Positions 48,513-60,303 of a DNA stretch of 64,000 bases are shown piece by piece. The stretch comes from Bryum argenteum. Its lineage: Eukaryota > Streptophyta > Bryopsida > Bryales > Bryaceae. The first letter of the stretch is position 1. Each line of letters begins with the position of its first letter. The stretch covers positions 14,009,758-14,073,757 of the forward strand of contig CM073323.1 of NCBI GenBank assembly GCA_037043015.1, given 5' to 3'. The notes under the pieces are model-generated. The model ran no database searches. It saw only the letters and a program-made list of their open reading frames with translations, and was not told the origin of the DNA. The position numbers were made by a program, and so were the translations under genes.

Positions 48513-49333
48513 ATACAACCCCTTGACGATCATGCAATTTTTGAGTTCACTTTTTGGACCCAAGGACACTTAGGGGTTAACAATTCATGAAAAATTATCA
48601 TAATTTTTAGATAATTGGCTTGCAATAACAAAATATGCTTAAAGCTTGAAAGCTTGAAAACAAAACTTGCTATTTTCTAAAATGCATGTTAGTATTTCAT
48701 ACTTCAATTTATGGGCCTGCAATTTTTACCATACAAACTAGACTTGATTTAGAACCCAACCCCAGTCAATCCGTCATGAACGGAGTTTGGTTGAAGAAGT
48801 TATGGATCTTGAAATTTCCATACTTTCATCCACATTGTCACTTTTTAATATTAAGGACGTATAGGAGTTAATGACCATACCGTGTTAAATGTTTTGTATC
48901 CAACATGAACAACTTTTGAAAACAAACTCATGCCACGAAGGATGAATTCAATTGAGAACCACTCCAATTTTAATGATCAACTCTATTACAATGAAAAAAA
49001 TGAAAGGCTTTCAATGGGACAAAAGTATTATTTTTTCCAACTCCTTTGCAACATCTTGGCATAAGTGGGTTACGGAGTGTGCGGGATTCAAGCGTACCGG
49101 TACAGAGAACGTCCCAACCAAGAATGGATGAGAGACGAATGGAAACAAGTGGATGAATGACAGCACACTGGAACATTGTCAAAGACTGCGCCATGAAGCT
49201 CCAGATCAGGGCCTGCGCGGAACGAAGAAGCAAGAGGAGAAAGCAACGATCTGACGACCTTGCATTGCTCATATTCCTCGAAATCCCGTAGACCCAATTG
49301 ATTGCTTGATCGCTTGTATTCAAAAAAATCATC

Positions 49334-52300
49334 ATGTCGCAGAATCTGAGCATTCTCGGAAATCGGCAGACAGGCCAAGATGTCCGCTCTCAAAATGGTG
49401 CGTACCTTCACATCACTTCAATCTTAACTTTAGGGTTCCAATCTAACTTTCTCTTTTCTCGATAATCAACTCGAAGCTTGATGTTCTTCTTTAAGCTCCG
49501 ATCGGGGTACAAAAGTGGTTGCAGGTTACGATTAGGGTTAATTAATATGGTGATGGTTGCATTTCTGCAGTTATGGCGTGCCAGGCCATCGCCAACATTG
49601 TAAAAACTTCACTGGGGCCAGTTGGTCTTGATAAGGTGCGTGCATTTCAAATCGGGGACAATGTAGCTACTTCTTGACAAAAGCTTATGAATTTTATTTA
49701 TTTGTGAGCAGATGCTTGTGGATGATATTGGCGATGTGACTATAACTAATGATGGAGCCACCATTCTAAAAATGCTCGAGGTGGAGCACCCTGCTGCCAA
49801 GGTGAGTGAGTCTCTCAAATACATTTTAGCTCAATTATTGCTCTATTGTCAAAGAATAATTGTAGGCATGAGGTACGGTAGGCTTGCATTGAATGTATCT
49901 GTTACAGAAGGTTACGAGTGCACATAATGATTGAGCTTGGTGAGTCTTGCATCAGGTACTTGTGGAATTAGCCGAGTTGCAAGATCGGGAAGTTGGTGAC
50001 GGGACTACCTCTGTTGTTATTATTGCTGCTGAGCTTCTCAAGGTCGGGTACATACCTCATTGAGCTGGACCGTTGTGTTACTAAGCTGGTGTGTAGGCAG
50101 CTTTTGTAAGGAGTTTCTCTATAAATGATTGATGTTTCTGTTACTGACGCTATTGATATTTGGGTAACAGAGAGCAAATGACTTGGTTAGGATCAAGATA
50201 CATCCAACTTCTATTATCAGTGGTTATCGAGTAAGTCTTCTGTCCTCTCTTATGCCGGTGTCTTTTGACTAACATGTGAAAATTCGGTTTCTAGTTCTGA
50301 TTCAGTTTTCCCAATTGACTTTGTTTGTGTTGCCAGCTTGCTATGCGTGAGGCGTGTAAGTATATCGATGAGAAGCTTGCCACCAAGGTATCAATCTGCA
50401 ACTAACAAGGGCCGTAATTGAGATATGGTTATGTTTGGCGGAGGGCAGGAATTGGGGTGTTCTTTTATCAGCATGGAATATCAAGTTTTTCTTCTTTGCT
50501 TACAAACTTGGTAACTTGCAGGTTGAAAAGTTGGGAAAAGATACTTTGATCAACGTTGCAAAGACAAGCATGTCTTCAAAGATCATAGGCCCTGAATCTG
50601 ACTTTTTTGCGAAGATGGTTCGTACCAACACTCGCTCCTTTGACCACAAAATTGAATGGGTCATGCTTCTGTTATGAAGTCCGCCGAATGGGATTGAGAG
50701 TTCGTGAGTGCCAGGAAGCGTATTTTCATTCAATCCTGAGGTTCTATGCATCGTGAGAAGATGCTCTACTCTCTGGGACGTGCCTCGTATGTGAATCATA
50801 GAGTTCTAATTTTCTCTGCATACAAGAATAATACTCATAGGACAGAAATCATTAAAAGAAAGAAATATACAGGTTCCTCTCTAGGAACAGTACTTCACAT
50901 TGTTCACCAGTAATCGGTAGATATCCTAACTTTCTTTACCTTTGATTACTCGGTAAAAAGATAAAAACTTCCTTCTTTTTCTGTCGGGAAGTTTCCTGTT
51001 CGTCCTCATATGCTGAAATAACCATATTGCAATTCGATTTATCTTTTTCTCTCAGGTAGTTGATGCTGTACAAGCTGTCAAGGCTACATCCGAAAGGGGC
51101 GACGTCAAGTATCCCATTAAGGTGCCCCAACTTATTCCCGTATTCCTGTGCCTCTTGATGCCGAAATCATTTCAATTTTCCTGCTTTTAAGAATTGGTAG
51201 TCGGAAAAGCATCGACTATATACTAACTGCTTCGCTTTGCTGGTAATCTGACAGTCTATCAACATTCTGAAGGCTCACGGGCAGAGTGCTAGAGAAAGCT
51301 ATCTTCTTAATGGTTACGCTTTACCAATAGGGAGGGCTGCTCAGGGTATGCCCAAGCGAGTGGGACCAGCTCGCATAGCATGCTTGGATATCAACTTGCA
51401 AAAGACAAAAATGCAAATGGGGGTCCAGGTCCTTGTTACAGATCCTAGAGAATTGGAAAAAATTCGTCAACGGTGAGATTGCCTCAACTTATTTGTTGTG
51501 TGTCGTTGAGAATCTTTCAACTGCTCTGGAGCGTCGTTTACCTTCCAAGGCTCTTATAATTCTGGCAAGCTGCCACTTGATGAGATTGCCTTTACGAACG
51601 CTATTCTTTCCGCAGGGAAGCAGACATCACTAAAGAGCGAATTGAGAAAATTCTGAAGGCAGGGGCTAATGTGATTCTTACCACAAAGGGTATTGACGAT
51701 ATGGCCCTGAAGGTGTGTATGCTTAAACTAGTAATTCTGTGCGTAAAGTTCCTGCTAACAACAATCTTGTACTGTAGCTAGATTAGAGGGTAATTTCCCA
51801 GGTTGGCTAATTGTTATGTATTATTCGGTGTATGCAGTACTTTGTAGAGGCCAATGCTATTGCAGTGCGGCGTGTAAGTAAGGAAGACATGCGTCACATT
51901 GCGAAAGCCACAGGTGCCACCCAGGTAAATTGAGGACGCTCCTAATCTGCACTTTGTGAACCTGTTTCTAATGTTATTTATTCCATATTCTTGTTGATTC
52001 ATAGCAGATGTTGCCTTGTATTTTGCACACACCAAGTATGCTAAGATTGGCTTATTACATGCTGATGCAGATTCTTACTTTTGCTGATATGGAAGGGGGT
52101 GAGACATTCGATAACTCTTTACTAGGAAATGCGGAAGAAGTTGTTGAAGAGCGAGTGTCGGACGATGATGTCATCCTCATCAAGGGTGCGAAGAGTTCAA
52201 GGGCGGTAAGTGATAGTTTCACTCTTGTTACCTGATATCATCATTTGAAACCTTCTTTTCGCCCCTGTTCTTACTGGTCGTCCCCCACATCTTTGTAACA

Positions 52301-53520
52301 TTTATGAGAAATTGATACCGTATTCTGTTGTGTGGCAGGTTTCAATCGTGTTGAGGGGAGCCAATGATTACATGCTGGACGAGATGGAGCGCTCCATTCA
52401 TGATTCGTTGAGTATTGTGAAACGTACTTTGGAATCAAATACTGTAAGTAGTTATCAAACCGGTTGAACAGTCTGGGTACGTTTCTTTTACAGTATCGCT
52501 TCAGTACGACATCTTGTAACATTGGTCTTGACTTCTTCAGGAATGTTCCTGAGCATGCTTCACTTTTTTCTCTGGCAGGTGGTAGCAGGAGGAGGTGCAG
52601 TGGAGGCAGCATTATCAGTTTACTTAGAAAACCTGGCCACCACCCTAGGGTCACGTGAGCAACTTGCTATAGCTGAGTTTGCTGAGGCTCTGCTTGTTAT
52701 TCCTAAGGTAAGCTCATACTTATATTTGTCCTTGCAGATATTGTTGTTCTCTTCATTCATAGAATGAGAACCTGCTATCTGATAGATTGTGTTGTTTTCT
52801 TAGTACTTTATGATATTTAAAGAGATTCCTGTTATTTACTGCAGTAGTTTATTTCTGTCAAGCTCAAATCAGCTCTAATGCTTAACCCCTGAAGGACAAT
52901 GCATGCCCCAGCGGCATTCTTCTCAGTGATATATGTCAACAAGCTATGACGTTTAACACATTGTGGGACAAGTAGGTTCTGGCTGTGAATGCTGCGAAAG
53001 ATTCAACTGAACTGGTCGCTAAACTTCGTGCATATCACCATAATGCTCAAACAAAAGCCGATAAGCAGCACCTTGCTGGGTACGTGCCTGCCTAGGTTGT
53101 TTGAGTTTACAGATATCTCACGCATTTGTCAGTTGCAATCTTTGGGACTTTTCACTTCATTGGGAGTTGCTATGCATGCGCTCGCCTGGTGACAACGTTG
53201 TTGTGTGTACAGAACTGGGCTAGACTTGATCAAAGGCGTTGTAAGAAACAATATTGAAGCCGGTGTCGTTGAGCCAGCTATGAGTAAAGTTAAAATCATC
53301 CAGGTACATCTTCTGTTTCGTTTTTCATGACTTGAAAGTCTTTGTTTGCTAGTCTAATCCAGGCAGCGGTCTACATCAGTTTGAAATGTATAAAGGGGTT
53401 GAAGTCCAGTTCTCTGTTCTGATTCTTTTCACATTGCAGTTTGCAACGGAAGCTGCAATCACAATTCTGCGAATCGATGATATGATCAAATTATACAAGG
53501 AGGAAGATAGCGAACAGTAG
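49334..53520 (+). CDS. CCT1: T-complex protein 1 subunit alpha (CCT1), 541 aa
   Basis: 17 exons: 49334-49397, 49571-49635, 49712-49801, 49956-50042, 50171-50230, 50337-50387, 50522-50617, 51056-51121, 51255-51472, 51616-51712, 51838-51924, 52071-52205, 52339-52443, 52579-52707, 52976-53079, 53213-53303, 53440-53520. The frame closes to 541 residues, close to the ~545 of plant CCT1. Group II chaperonin motifs are intact: [11 protein letters not shown] (52-62), the ATP-site GDGTTS (87-92) and VVAGGGA (408-414). The N-terminal [12 protein letters not shown] is characteristic of the alpha subunit. It is one of eight subunits of the cytosolic CCT/TRiC ring, which folds actin, tubulin and other proteins with ATP. 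All introns are GT..AG. Intron 14 (52708-52975) contains a single TTAACCCCTGAAGG, like one end of the TTAA family. Convergent with the S28 peptidase gene. Confidence 0.97.
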
Positions 53521-54482
53521 TTTTTTGGTTTCATTAAATCTGGATTAGTTGTTACTAGTGGTATTTTTAAATCTGCCCCCAAGAGACATTTACGTAGCTA
53601 GAGACCGAAGTGTCCGATCCGTAGGGGGCTACCACGTGAGAAATGAAGGCTGTGATACCAGGAGGTATTTTTTTCTGTGAACTTTTCTATCATGTCACTG
53701 ATGAAACAGGAATCTCAATTACCGTTCAGAGTGTAGTGCTCTCAGGTTACGACATGTTTTCCAGTTATCAAGTGTCTCGGAAGGCAAGACATAAACAACT
53801 AAGATCATTGACGAAAGGACACAATATTGTCATCGTATAGTAGTAATGGCAAAGTTCTATGCGTCAGCAGTTTATGTGGCTTAGCTGAGGTCCTTGATGT
53901 TGTTTGGTGTTAGTATAATACTTTCATTTCGAGAAATAATGTTCCTGGAACCACTCTTTATGTGAGAAGGGACGGAGGCACGTGGAGTAGGATTTCTCTT
54001 TCAGTCGAGTCAGGTGTGCACCAACATAATTATCCATTGTGTGTGATATGTATTCACGTTACCTTTGTAACGGCATGTTGTACACTCTCGTTGAGTACAA
54101 ATAAATCATCACTTAATGACATATTTGAACTTCCACAGGATACGAAGGCTATTCCTTACTACTTGATAATCTGCTCCGTACAGCCGATCAGCCTCATTAC
54201 CTTGGACCATTCCTTCAGCTACATTATAATCCTACTAGGAAATCAATCTTTCTGTCATTCGTCTTTCCAATAGTGGTTGTGAATTTAAATGTCTTCAGAA
54301 ATTTGAACTTTATGATTTCTTGATTTAATCGAAGATACAGGTTAAAAGATAGTCTGACTTGCAAGAGTGATTGATTTTTTACATCTGGAGTATGTATTAC
54401 ACAGACTCCATCTCTCACTTATCTATACACTTATTATACTTTCATCCAAAGTTGGACCGAACTATCCTCTCATCAGGTGATT
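53521..54482. other. intergenic region between convergent genes
   Basis: Should contain the 3' untranslated regions of CCT1 (+) and the S28 peptidase (-). No other gene recognised. Confidence 0.4.
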
Positions 54483-57400
54483 TCATTCGCTCAGAATGTT
54501 CCACTTTCTATTTACAGAGTCGCTGAAATTCGGAACCTTGTGCAGCAGCTTCTTGTCACGCATGTAGTCTGCAATCCATTTGGCAATGTGCTCAACCTCA
54601 GTCGTGCGTTGCTCGATTAACCAATCTGGATCGATGTCGGTGGAAGCTCTTAAATCCAAGTGGTGAGCACCTGCAGAAAGCACACATTCAAATATTTCAA
54701 GGCTATTTACCAGCACCTGCCTTACGATATTTCAGACCCCAATAGTTTGTCAAGAAGAAAATCGGCGTGGACAGGACATCCCCCAAGCTGGGACCTTACC
54801 ATGCCTCGAGCCTTCTTTCCCTACTTTTTAAAAAAAGAGCCTGCGGCCCTATTTTATTTTTTCTGAGTTTATATTTGGAATCAGAGACCCCACATTCAAG
54901 GAGTTCAAGGAGTCTCATTTTTCAAAAAAATAGGGGGCTTTTACCCCTCACCCTTGCGGGCCCGGACAAGATTCATCCAAGACCCCACGCCTGGTAAGTC
55001 CCAGCGTGGGGGATATCCTGCCAAATCGGAAGAAAATTTATAACATTCTGTATGGAAGAGAAAGTGAGTACCTTCAGGAGCCACCAATGCAACGATGCTA
55101 CTTGATATATTCTCAAGAACCCTGCAAGCAATGCAAGGTCAGCACTAAAGTATACTATCGTCCAAAGCACTAAAATCAAACCACCTGATTGTTGCTCTTT
55201 TTGACTTTCTGCACATTTTTCTGGGATTATATTGTATTGCTTTTCCTAGATTTGATGCCCCATACAGAAGAATTGGGTGGTCGCAGCTCACCCTCCTCCA
55301 CTCCAGGGATCCAACAGCCCGTTTGAGAACACAATGTTGCTTCCGAAGTTCTTCAGAACATCCTTAATACTCTGCACAAAAGGGATATCAGACATCGTTA
55401 CAATGAGGAATCAAATTGTTGGTACACAGTAGCTTGCTTAAACATATTCAGAGCGCACATTACCTTGCCACCGTAATTTGTTGTGATCCAATTCGGTCTT
55501 GATTCAACTCCATAAGTCTCCGAACAGGAGTCGACAAAAGCATCCAAGTCCCAGTCATAGGGCGGAAACATGCTGTTCTCGGGATTACTACTCATTGGCA
55601 TTACCATTTCTGTACAAGCCTGCCAAGCTCACCCAGAAAGTTGAGACACAATCCAAAGAGAGCCAAAACTGCGGGAGGCAAAAAGAAAAGTGCCAAAAGA
55701 ACTCTGTAGTAGAGTTGAAAAATGACCTGCCAATCCCACCCAGTCACTCCGATGTCCTCGTTGCCTGGGTCACTAGGTTGGAAGCAATCCACCTGGCCAG
55801 TATAATTGTAGTACACACTGGCTCCCGCAAAAATGCGAGACAGCAGATCAGAGTCGTTTGGTAAACTATCCACAGCTCGACATATCTGCACATATAGATT
55901 ACCATCACTCAAACCCGCAAATAATAATCTAGTCGGTGATTTCTAGCTAATAATATGCATAAAAATAATCAGAACATATGGCACAGTAATTAAACTGAAC
56001 AAAAGGCATACCAAAGAAAGCGAAAGCGGAGAATCCGGCTTGTTGTGAGTTCCAACATTACCTCTCGTATGGGATAAGCTGGAAGTGGCGTCATGAAATT
56101 TGTAGGAATTGGGTAATCAACCATTGCAACGTAGGAGTAGGCTGATTCTAACCACGCTTGCAACTCCCATGATGCGTTTAAGTCTCTGCAAGTGAACCAC
56201 AACATCAAACTCTCAGTCATCGTTCTACTAGCAACGGCTTTGTTGGTTTTTTTTTCCGGAGGGGAAGTGTACCTGCACATGTGAAATTGGGTGCTGAGGT
56301 CATGCAGTCCACCGTTTTGAGAAGCGACTTTGTCGATCACATCCCATGATTTCCGGATGTTCTCGAAACAACTCGAACTCTCTCGCTGCACACGACCAAC
56401 TTTTAGAATACTAGACATTGAAACAGTTTTAATTGAAGTAAACTTGAGAGAAGAAGATATTGACCTTAAAATCTTCGCTCACTATCCTGTAAAATGTGTC
56501 AGTAGGGATGATGTCCTCGAATTGCAAGATCGGCGCTGAAGCAGCCACTGCCCCGATCGCTATGTGAGGATACTTGAGTCGCATCCAAGCTGCTAACACT
56601 GGAACAAATATACACAAGAAAGTAAGATAACTCTCCAAAGTCTTGTACAATGACTACATTCAAAGTTAAAAGAATAAAAACTTCTGTCGATCGATATGGA
56701 AACTCTCATGACTATTGCAGACTTTGATGCGTAAGGATCATCAGTAGTGGTATCTGAAGATACAGGGTGCAAGCAAAATGAGGTAGTGACCTACTTCCAC
56801 CATACGAGCCTCCGAACAGGACCACTGGAGAGGCTTCGGCCGATAAGTTCCGCTTTAAGTCGGTGACGAGAGTGGCAAAATCGGCCAGCGCTTGCTCGGA
56901 TGTCAAGGCACTCAATGTATCTGCATTTTTGTACGAGGCTTCCATGGTTCCGTATGGCATGGATTTCCCATAATAACGATGCTGCAAACACCAAGTCTTA
57001 TCAAGTCAAGACATTGCTCCGAGGGGGTTGCCCCGTTTCTCTAAACCAGTAAAAACTATCATTTTACCTTCCCGATTCAAGTAAAGGTTTCTACGAACAC
57101 TTTAGTATATGTCTAAACAAAAAGGGAATTCTGTCACATTGAACAAAAAATCCATCGCAACATTAAGCTAATTGGTGATGCGATGACATTGGATCAAGTC
57201 ACAAGGGTTGCTGCTTGCACAGAAACCCTGAAAATCTTAGCTCAGCCTGAATTGTGAGAAGAATTGGGTGCGGACCTCAGGGACGAGGATGAGGGCGCCA
57301 AAAGCAGGCGCGATCTCCCAAAGAAAGCCAGAATTGTGAGCAAACCACTCGACATCGCCCTCATTGCCACAGTACATGAAAATGGGTCCATGCTGCTGCG

Positions 57401-57659
57401 GCTTCCAGAAGCGCGTCTCGATCAAGTAGCGCTGCTGAAAGCGGCTCTCGCGGCGAAAGCTGAAATGGTCGATGACCTGCGTGAACCACTCCACCGTGTA
57501 CGTCACGCCCGGCGAGCGCAGAGAAGTGGGGGGAGGCGCATTGCGTTGAGCCTGATGGTGGGGGAACCTGGTGGTTGGTCTCCTCCGCGCTGTTGCTTGG
57601 GCGCCATGAGCGAGCAGAAACACGCACAGGCACACCCACAAGACGCGCGTCGTGGCCAT
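54483..57659 (-). CDS. S28 family serine carboxypeptidase (lysosomal Pro-X carboxypeptidase-like), 524 aa
   Basis: Ten exons, in transcript order: 57659-57276, 56981-56795, 56598-56465, 56385-56273, 56185-56062, 55885-55727, 55619-55464, 55371-55292, 55121-55072, 54670-54483. The frame closes to 524 residues. The N-terminus ([22 protein letters not shown]) is a clear signal peptide. The S28 core begins at TQVIDHF. The HRYYGKS box is at 129-135, the nucleophile Ser187 lies in GGSYGG, the acid Asp440 in [10 protein letters not shown], and the His in EGAHHLDL (465/466), so the triad is complete. NYTG is a likely glycosylation site. Family enzymes remove residues after a penultimate proline in acidic compartments; a vacuolar or secreted location is inferred. 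An upstream in-frame ATG at 57686 exists, but starting at 57659 gives the better signal peptide. The last intron holds a MITE. Confidence 0.93.
54766..55022. mobile_element. MITE inside the last intron of the S28 peptidase gene
   Basis: Inverted ends CAGGACATCCCCCAAGCTGG and (reverse complement of the right end) CAGGATATCCCCCACGCTGG extend about 30 bases. A 7-bp direct repeat AAATCGG lies at 54759-54765 and 55023-55029, so a hAT-like origin is possible. It leaves the splice sites at 54670 and 55072 untouched. Confidence 0.7.
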
Positions 57660-58690
57660 GGTGGGATGGTGGAATTGGAGCTGCAAGGGACGAGTAGAGT
57701 ATCATGAATACGCCATCGCCATAGCTGCTGCTGGCAATCTGCAACAAGGTTTGCACTGCAAGATAGCTTCAGTGGTGATCTAGCAAAGAGGCCAAGACCA
57801 GCCCCATCATTCCATGTCGACCCATAGAATTGATAAATGTCGGAACTCCCAATTTTTGCAAAGTATCCTTTTTCTTTCTTTCCTACTTTCTTTCTTTTTT
57901 TCTCTTTTTTTCTTTTTTTTTAGTTTATTTTAAAGGCACAGAACATTTGTACGGAAATTACATTTAACTATTTAACTATTTCTAGAGTGAAAGCATCAGA
58001 ATTAACACATCGCCGTTCTTTCGATGGTTTTGTGAACAAGATACAATCTAAATATGGAAATGTAATTTGTAAAAAGGGATTCGTAAAAATTTCAAAAACG
58101 CTCAATTCCCACAATGTAAAGTTTCAATTTAGAGGAAAAAATGACTTTTAAAGAGAAGAAAATTTTGAAATTTCTTCTAGTCCAAATTTCTTAAATGGGT
58201 CTGGATCTAGTTAACTTTGGCAGATTACCATGTAAATATAAAAAGGGCCCAAATATGGAGGAGGAGTTGTGTAGAGCAAGCTCATGAAAAGACTAATGTA
58301 GTTAAATTTAAACCTTTTAACTCTGCATATAAACAAGAATGCATACAACCTCTTTTAGTTACTAGATGTTACTTAGTTATTAGAATTAGTAAGAAGTTGA
58401 GATAGGAAAAGTGAAATTAACACATGGAAAACAACAAAAGTGGTAAGATCATCTCTCCTTTTTGTAACCCATGTGCAACAATAAGAAGAAACAAACCTCA
58501 TTTCAACTACTATGTACACATACCCCCTAGGGTTAAATTCATGGAGGTATTTGCATAAATATCTAATCTGGAAAAGAGTCGTTGCACAAACCAAGTGCAT
58601 TCTTAAATTGGTCAATATGTAAAGTATGAGTACCTCACAAGAAAAAACTCTAGATATTTCAATAAGTGGTTAGTTATCCCAAAGAGGACT
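57660..58690. other. upstream region of the S28 peptidase gene
   Basis: Contains a C/T-rich microsatellite (57868-57922). Promoter elements are not evident and no other gene is recognised. Confidence 0.3.
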
Positions 58691-59670
58691 TTAACCCCTA
58701 AACGTCCCCAATGTCGTTTTTCTACATTTTGGATGGAGGGCAGAAACTTTGAAGAGCCATAACGCCTTCATCCAAACTCCGTTTTGGATGAAATCACTTG
58801 TATTGGGTTCCAAATCAAGTCTAGTTTGTGTTGTAAATTTTGCAAGCCCATACAATAAAGTATGAATTAATGGAATGCACTTTAGTGAAGGCAGCTCTTG
58901 TTTTTGGGTTTCCAAGCATGGGGCATGTATTACCATTGCAAGCCAATTATGTGAAATTTAAAATAGTTTTACATGATTTTTTTTTCATGGTCATAATTTT
59001 AAGGTGATTCTTAACAACTTTGTAGTGAGAAGTTTTTTGATCCAAATGATTTTGCTATTGGATTTGCAATGATGTTTTGTCAACAGAAAAAGTGAGAAAA
59101 TGGATGATATTTGAGGAGCTATATCTCCTTCATCCACCGTTGGATTTCAACTTAATTTTTTGGAATGGCCTCCAATTAGAGTCTAGTCTAAGTGGTAGAA
59201 ACCTTAACAAGATCGAAGATGTTTTGAAGATAAGGCATGAAATTGAATGCAAAGGGTCTAGATTTGGACTATTTTTCCTTTGTAAATTTTTTGGCAGTTT
59301 TTACCATTGCATGGCTTTTATTTGATCCAAGAAATTTTTTTGATGAATTTTTTTTGGGTAAAGGACTTATTAAGATGAAGGTGAACATCTTTCTAGTTGG
59401 TGATTTTTTCATTGCAATAGGTATATTGGTAGCATTTCCACCTCAAAGTGAAAATGATGAAATTTTGGAGTTTGTTTTTAGTATTAATATGTTATGATCT
59501 CCGGATCTATAAGACCTCATGACTCAAATTTTGGTCCACATGATCTTTGATAAGTCTATTACAAGTTTGTACGGTTGAGATCTTATTAGCTTCTCTTCAT
59601 TTTCATCTATGACGATTTTTATGGAAATGTGCTTTTCTGCTAAAAATAGGCTGGGACGTTTAGGGGTTAA
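58691..59670. mobile_element. TTAA-flanked element (977 bp subfamily), copy 2, reversed
   Basis: Near-identical to 40734-41710 in reverse complement, including the same 81-codon incidental frame (58691-58936, minus strand) and perfect TTAACCCCTAAACGTCCC ends. Flanks outside TTAA (..gaggact and agtgtcc..) are unrelated to those of copy 1. Such high identity implies recent movement of one or both copies. Confidence 0.88.
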
Positions 59671-60303
59671 AGTGTCCATAAGTTAGTTTAGCAAGTTTGT
59701 GGCTAAATTGAAACATGATATCTCTTCACTATCTATATTGATTTTCAAAAGTACAAATGGAGAATTTGGGAGGACCTAGCCATCCTCCTCTTATGGAGAA
59801 ATCTGCTCACTACTGTGTATGATATAAGCCTATGTGATTCTTAAGTGATTTCTTGTGCCTCAATTTCTAGACTCAAGGAATGATGCTATGAAATTCCATG
59901 CATAGGAAGCCCGAAATGGCAAAATAGCAATATAGACTGTTGGTACTGTACCAATATGGTACTTGCAATACTGCTGCGACTCAATAGCACTCATTAGCGA
60001 CAGAAGGGAGCGAAGCAATTTGATAGATGTGAATAGACATTCAGGTTTTATTATGCAGATGCCCATATGAAGGTTTCGGCATTATAAATGAACTGATATA
60101 TACATGCCAAGTATGGCGTAAGTAGTATCCTAGAATGGGTGCTGACCAAGGTCCAAGAAATCAACTGAATGGATCTATAGAGGGTGTGGACCATAGTCAA
60201 AAAGGGTGATTGAATGTATCTAGTATAAAGAATGTAGTAATGAACTGGAATTAGAGAATGTAGTAATGAATTGGAATTAGAGATGAGATGATCTATAACC
60301 ATA
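59671..60303. other. 3' flank of the DAHP synthase gene
   Basis: Should hold its 3' untranslated region. No other feature recognised. Confidence 0.35.

Larger units (their letters stand above)
46623..48871. mobile_element. old TTAA-family element split by a CACTA insertion
   Basis: Degenerate left end TTAAGCCCTAGACATCC and right end GGACGTATAGGAGTTAA. Sequence on both sides of the insertion at 47180-48512 follows the interior of the 977-bp element: 'aaatctcaaccgtacgatca' and 'gaaatccaacggaggatata' to the left, 'ataattggcttgcaataac' and 'cggagtttggttgaagaag' to the right. A further family end (CACTTAGGGGTTAA, ending 48580) suggests yet another fragment inside. Confidence 0.55.

Noticed and set aside
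57264-57707. 147-codon plus-strand open frame
   Set aside because: Antisense shadow of exon 1 of the S28 peptidase gene, whose signal peptide and domain motifs are on the minus strand.
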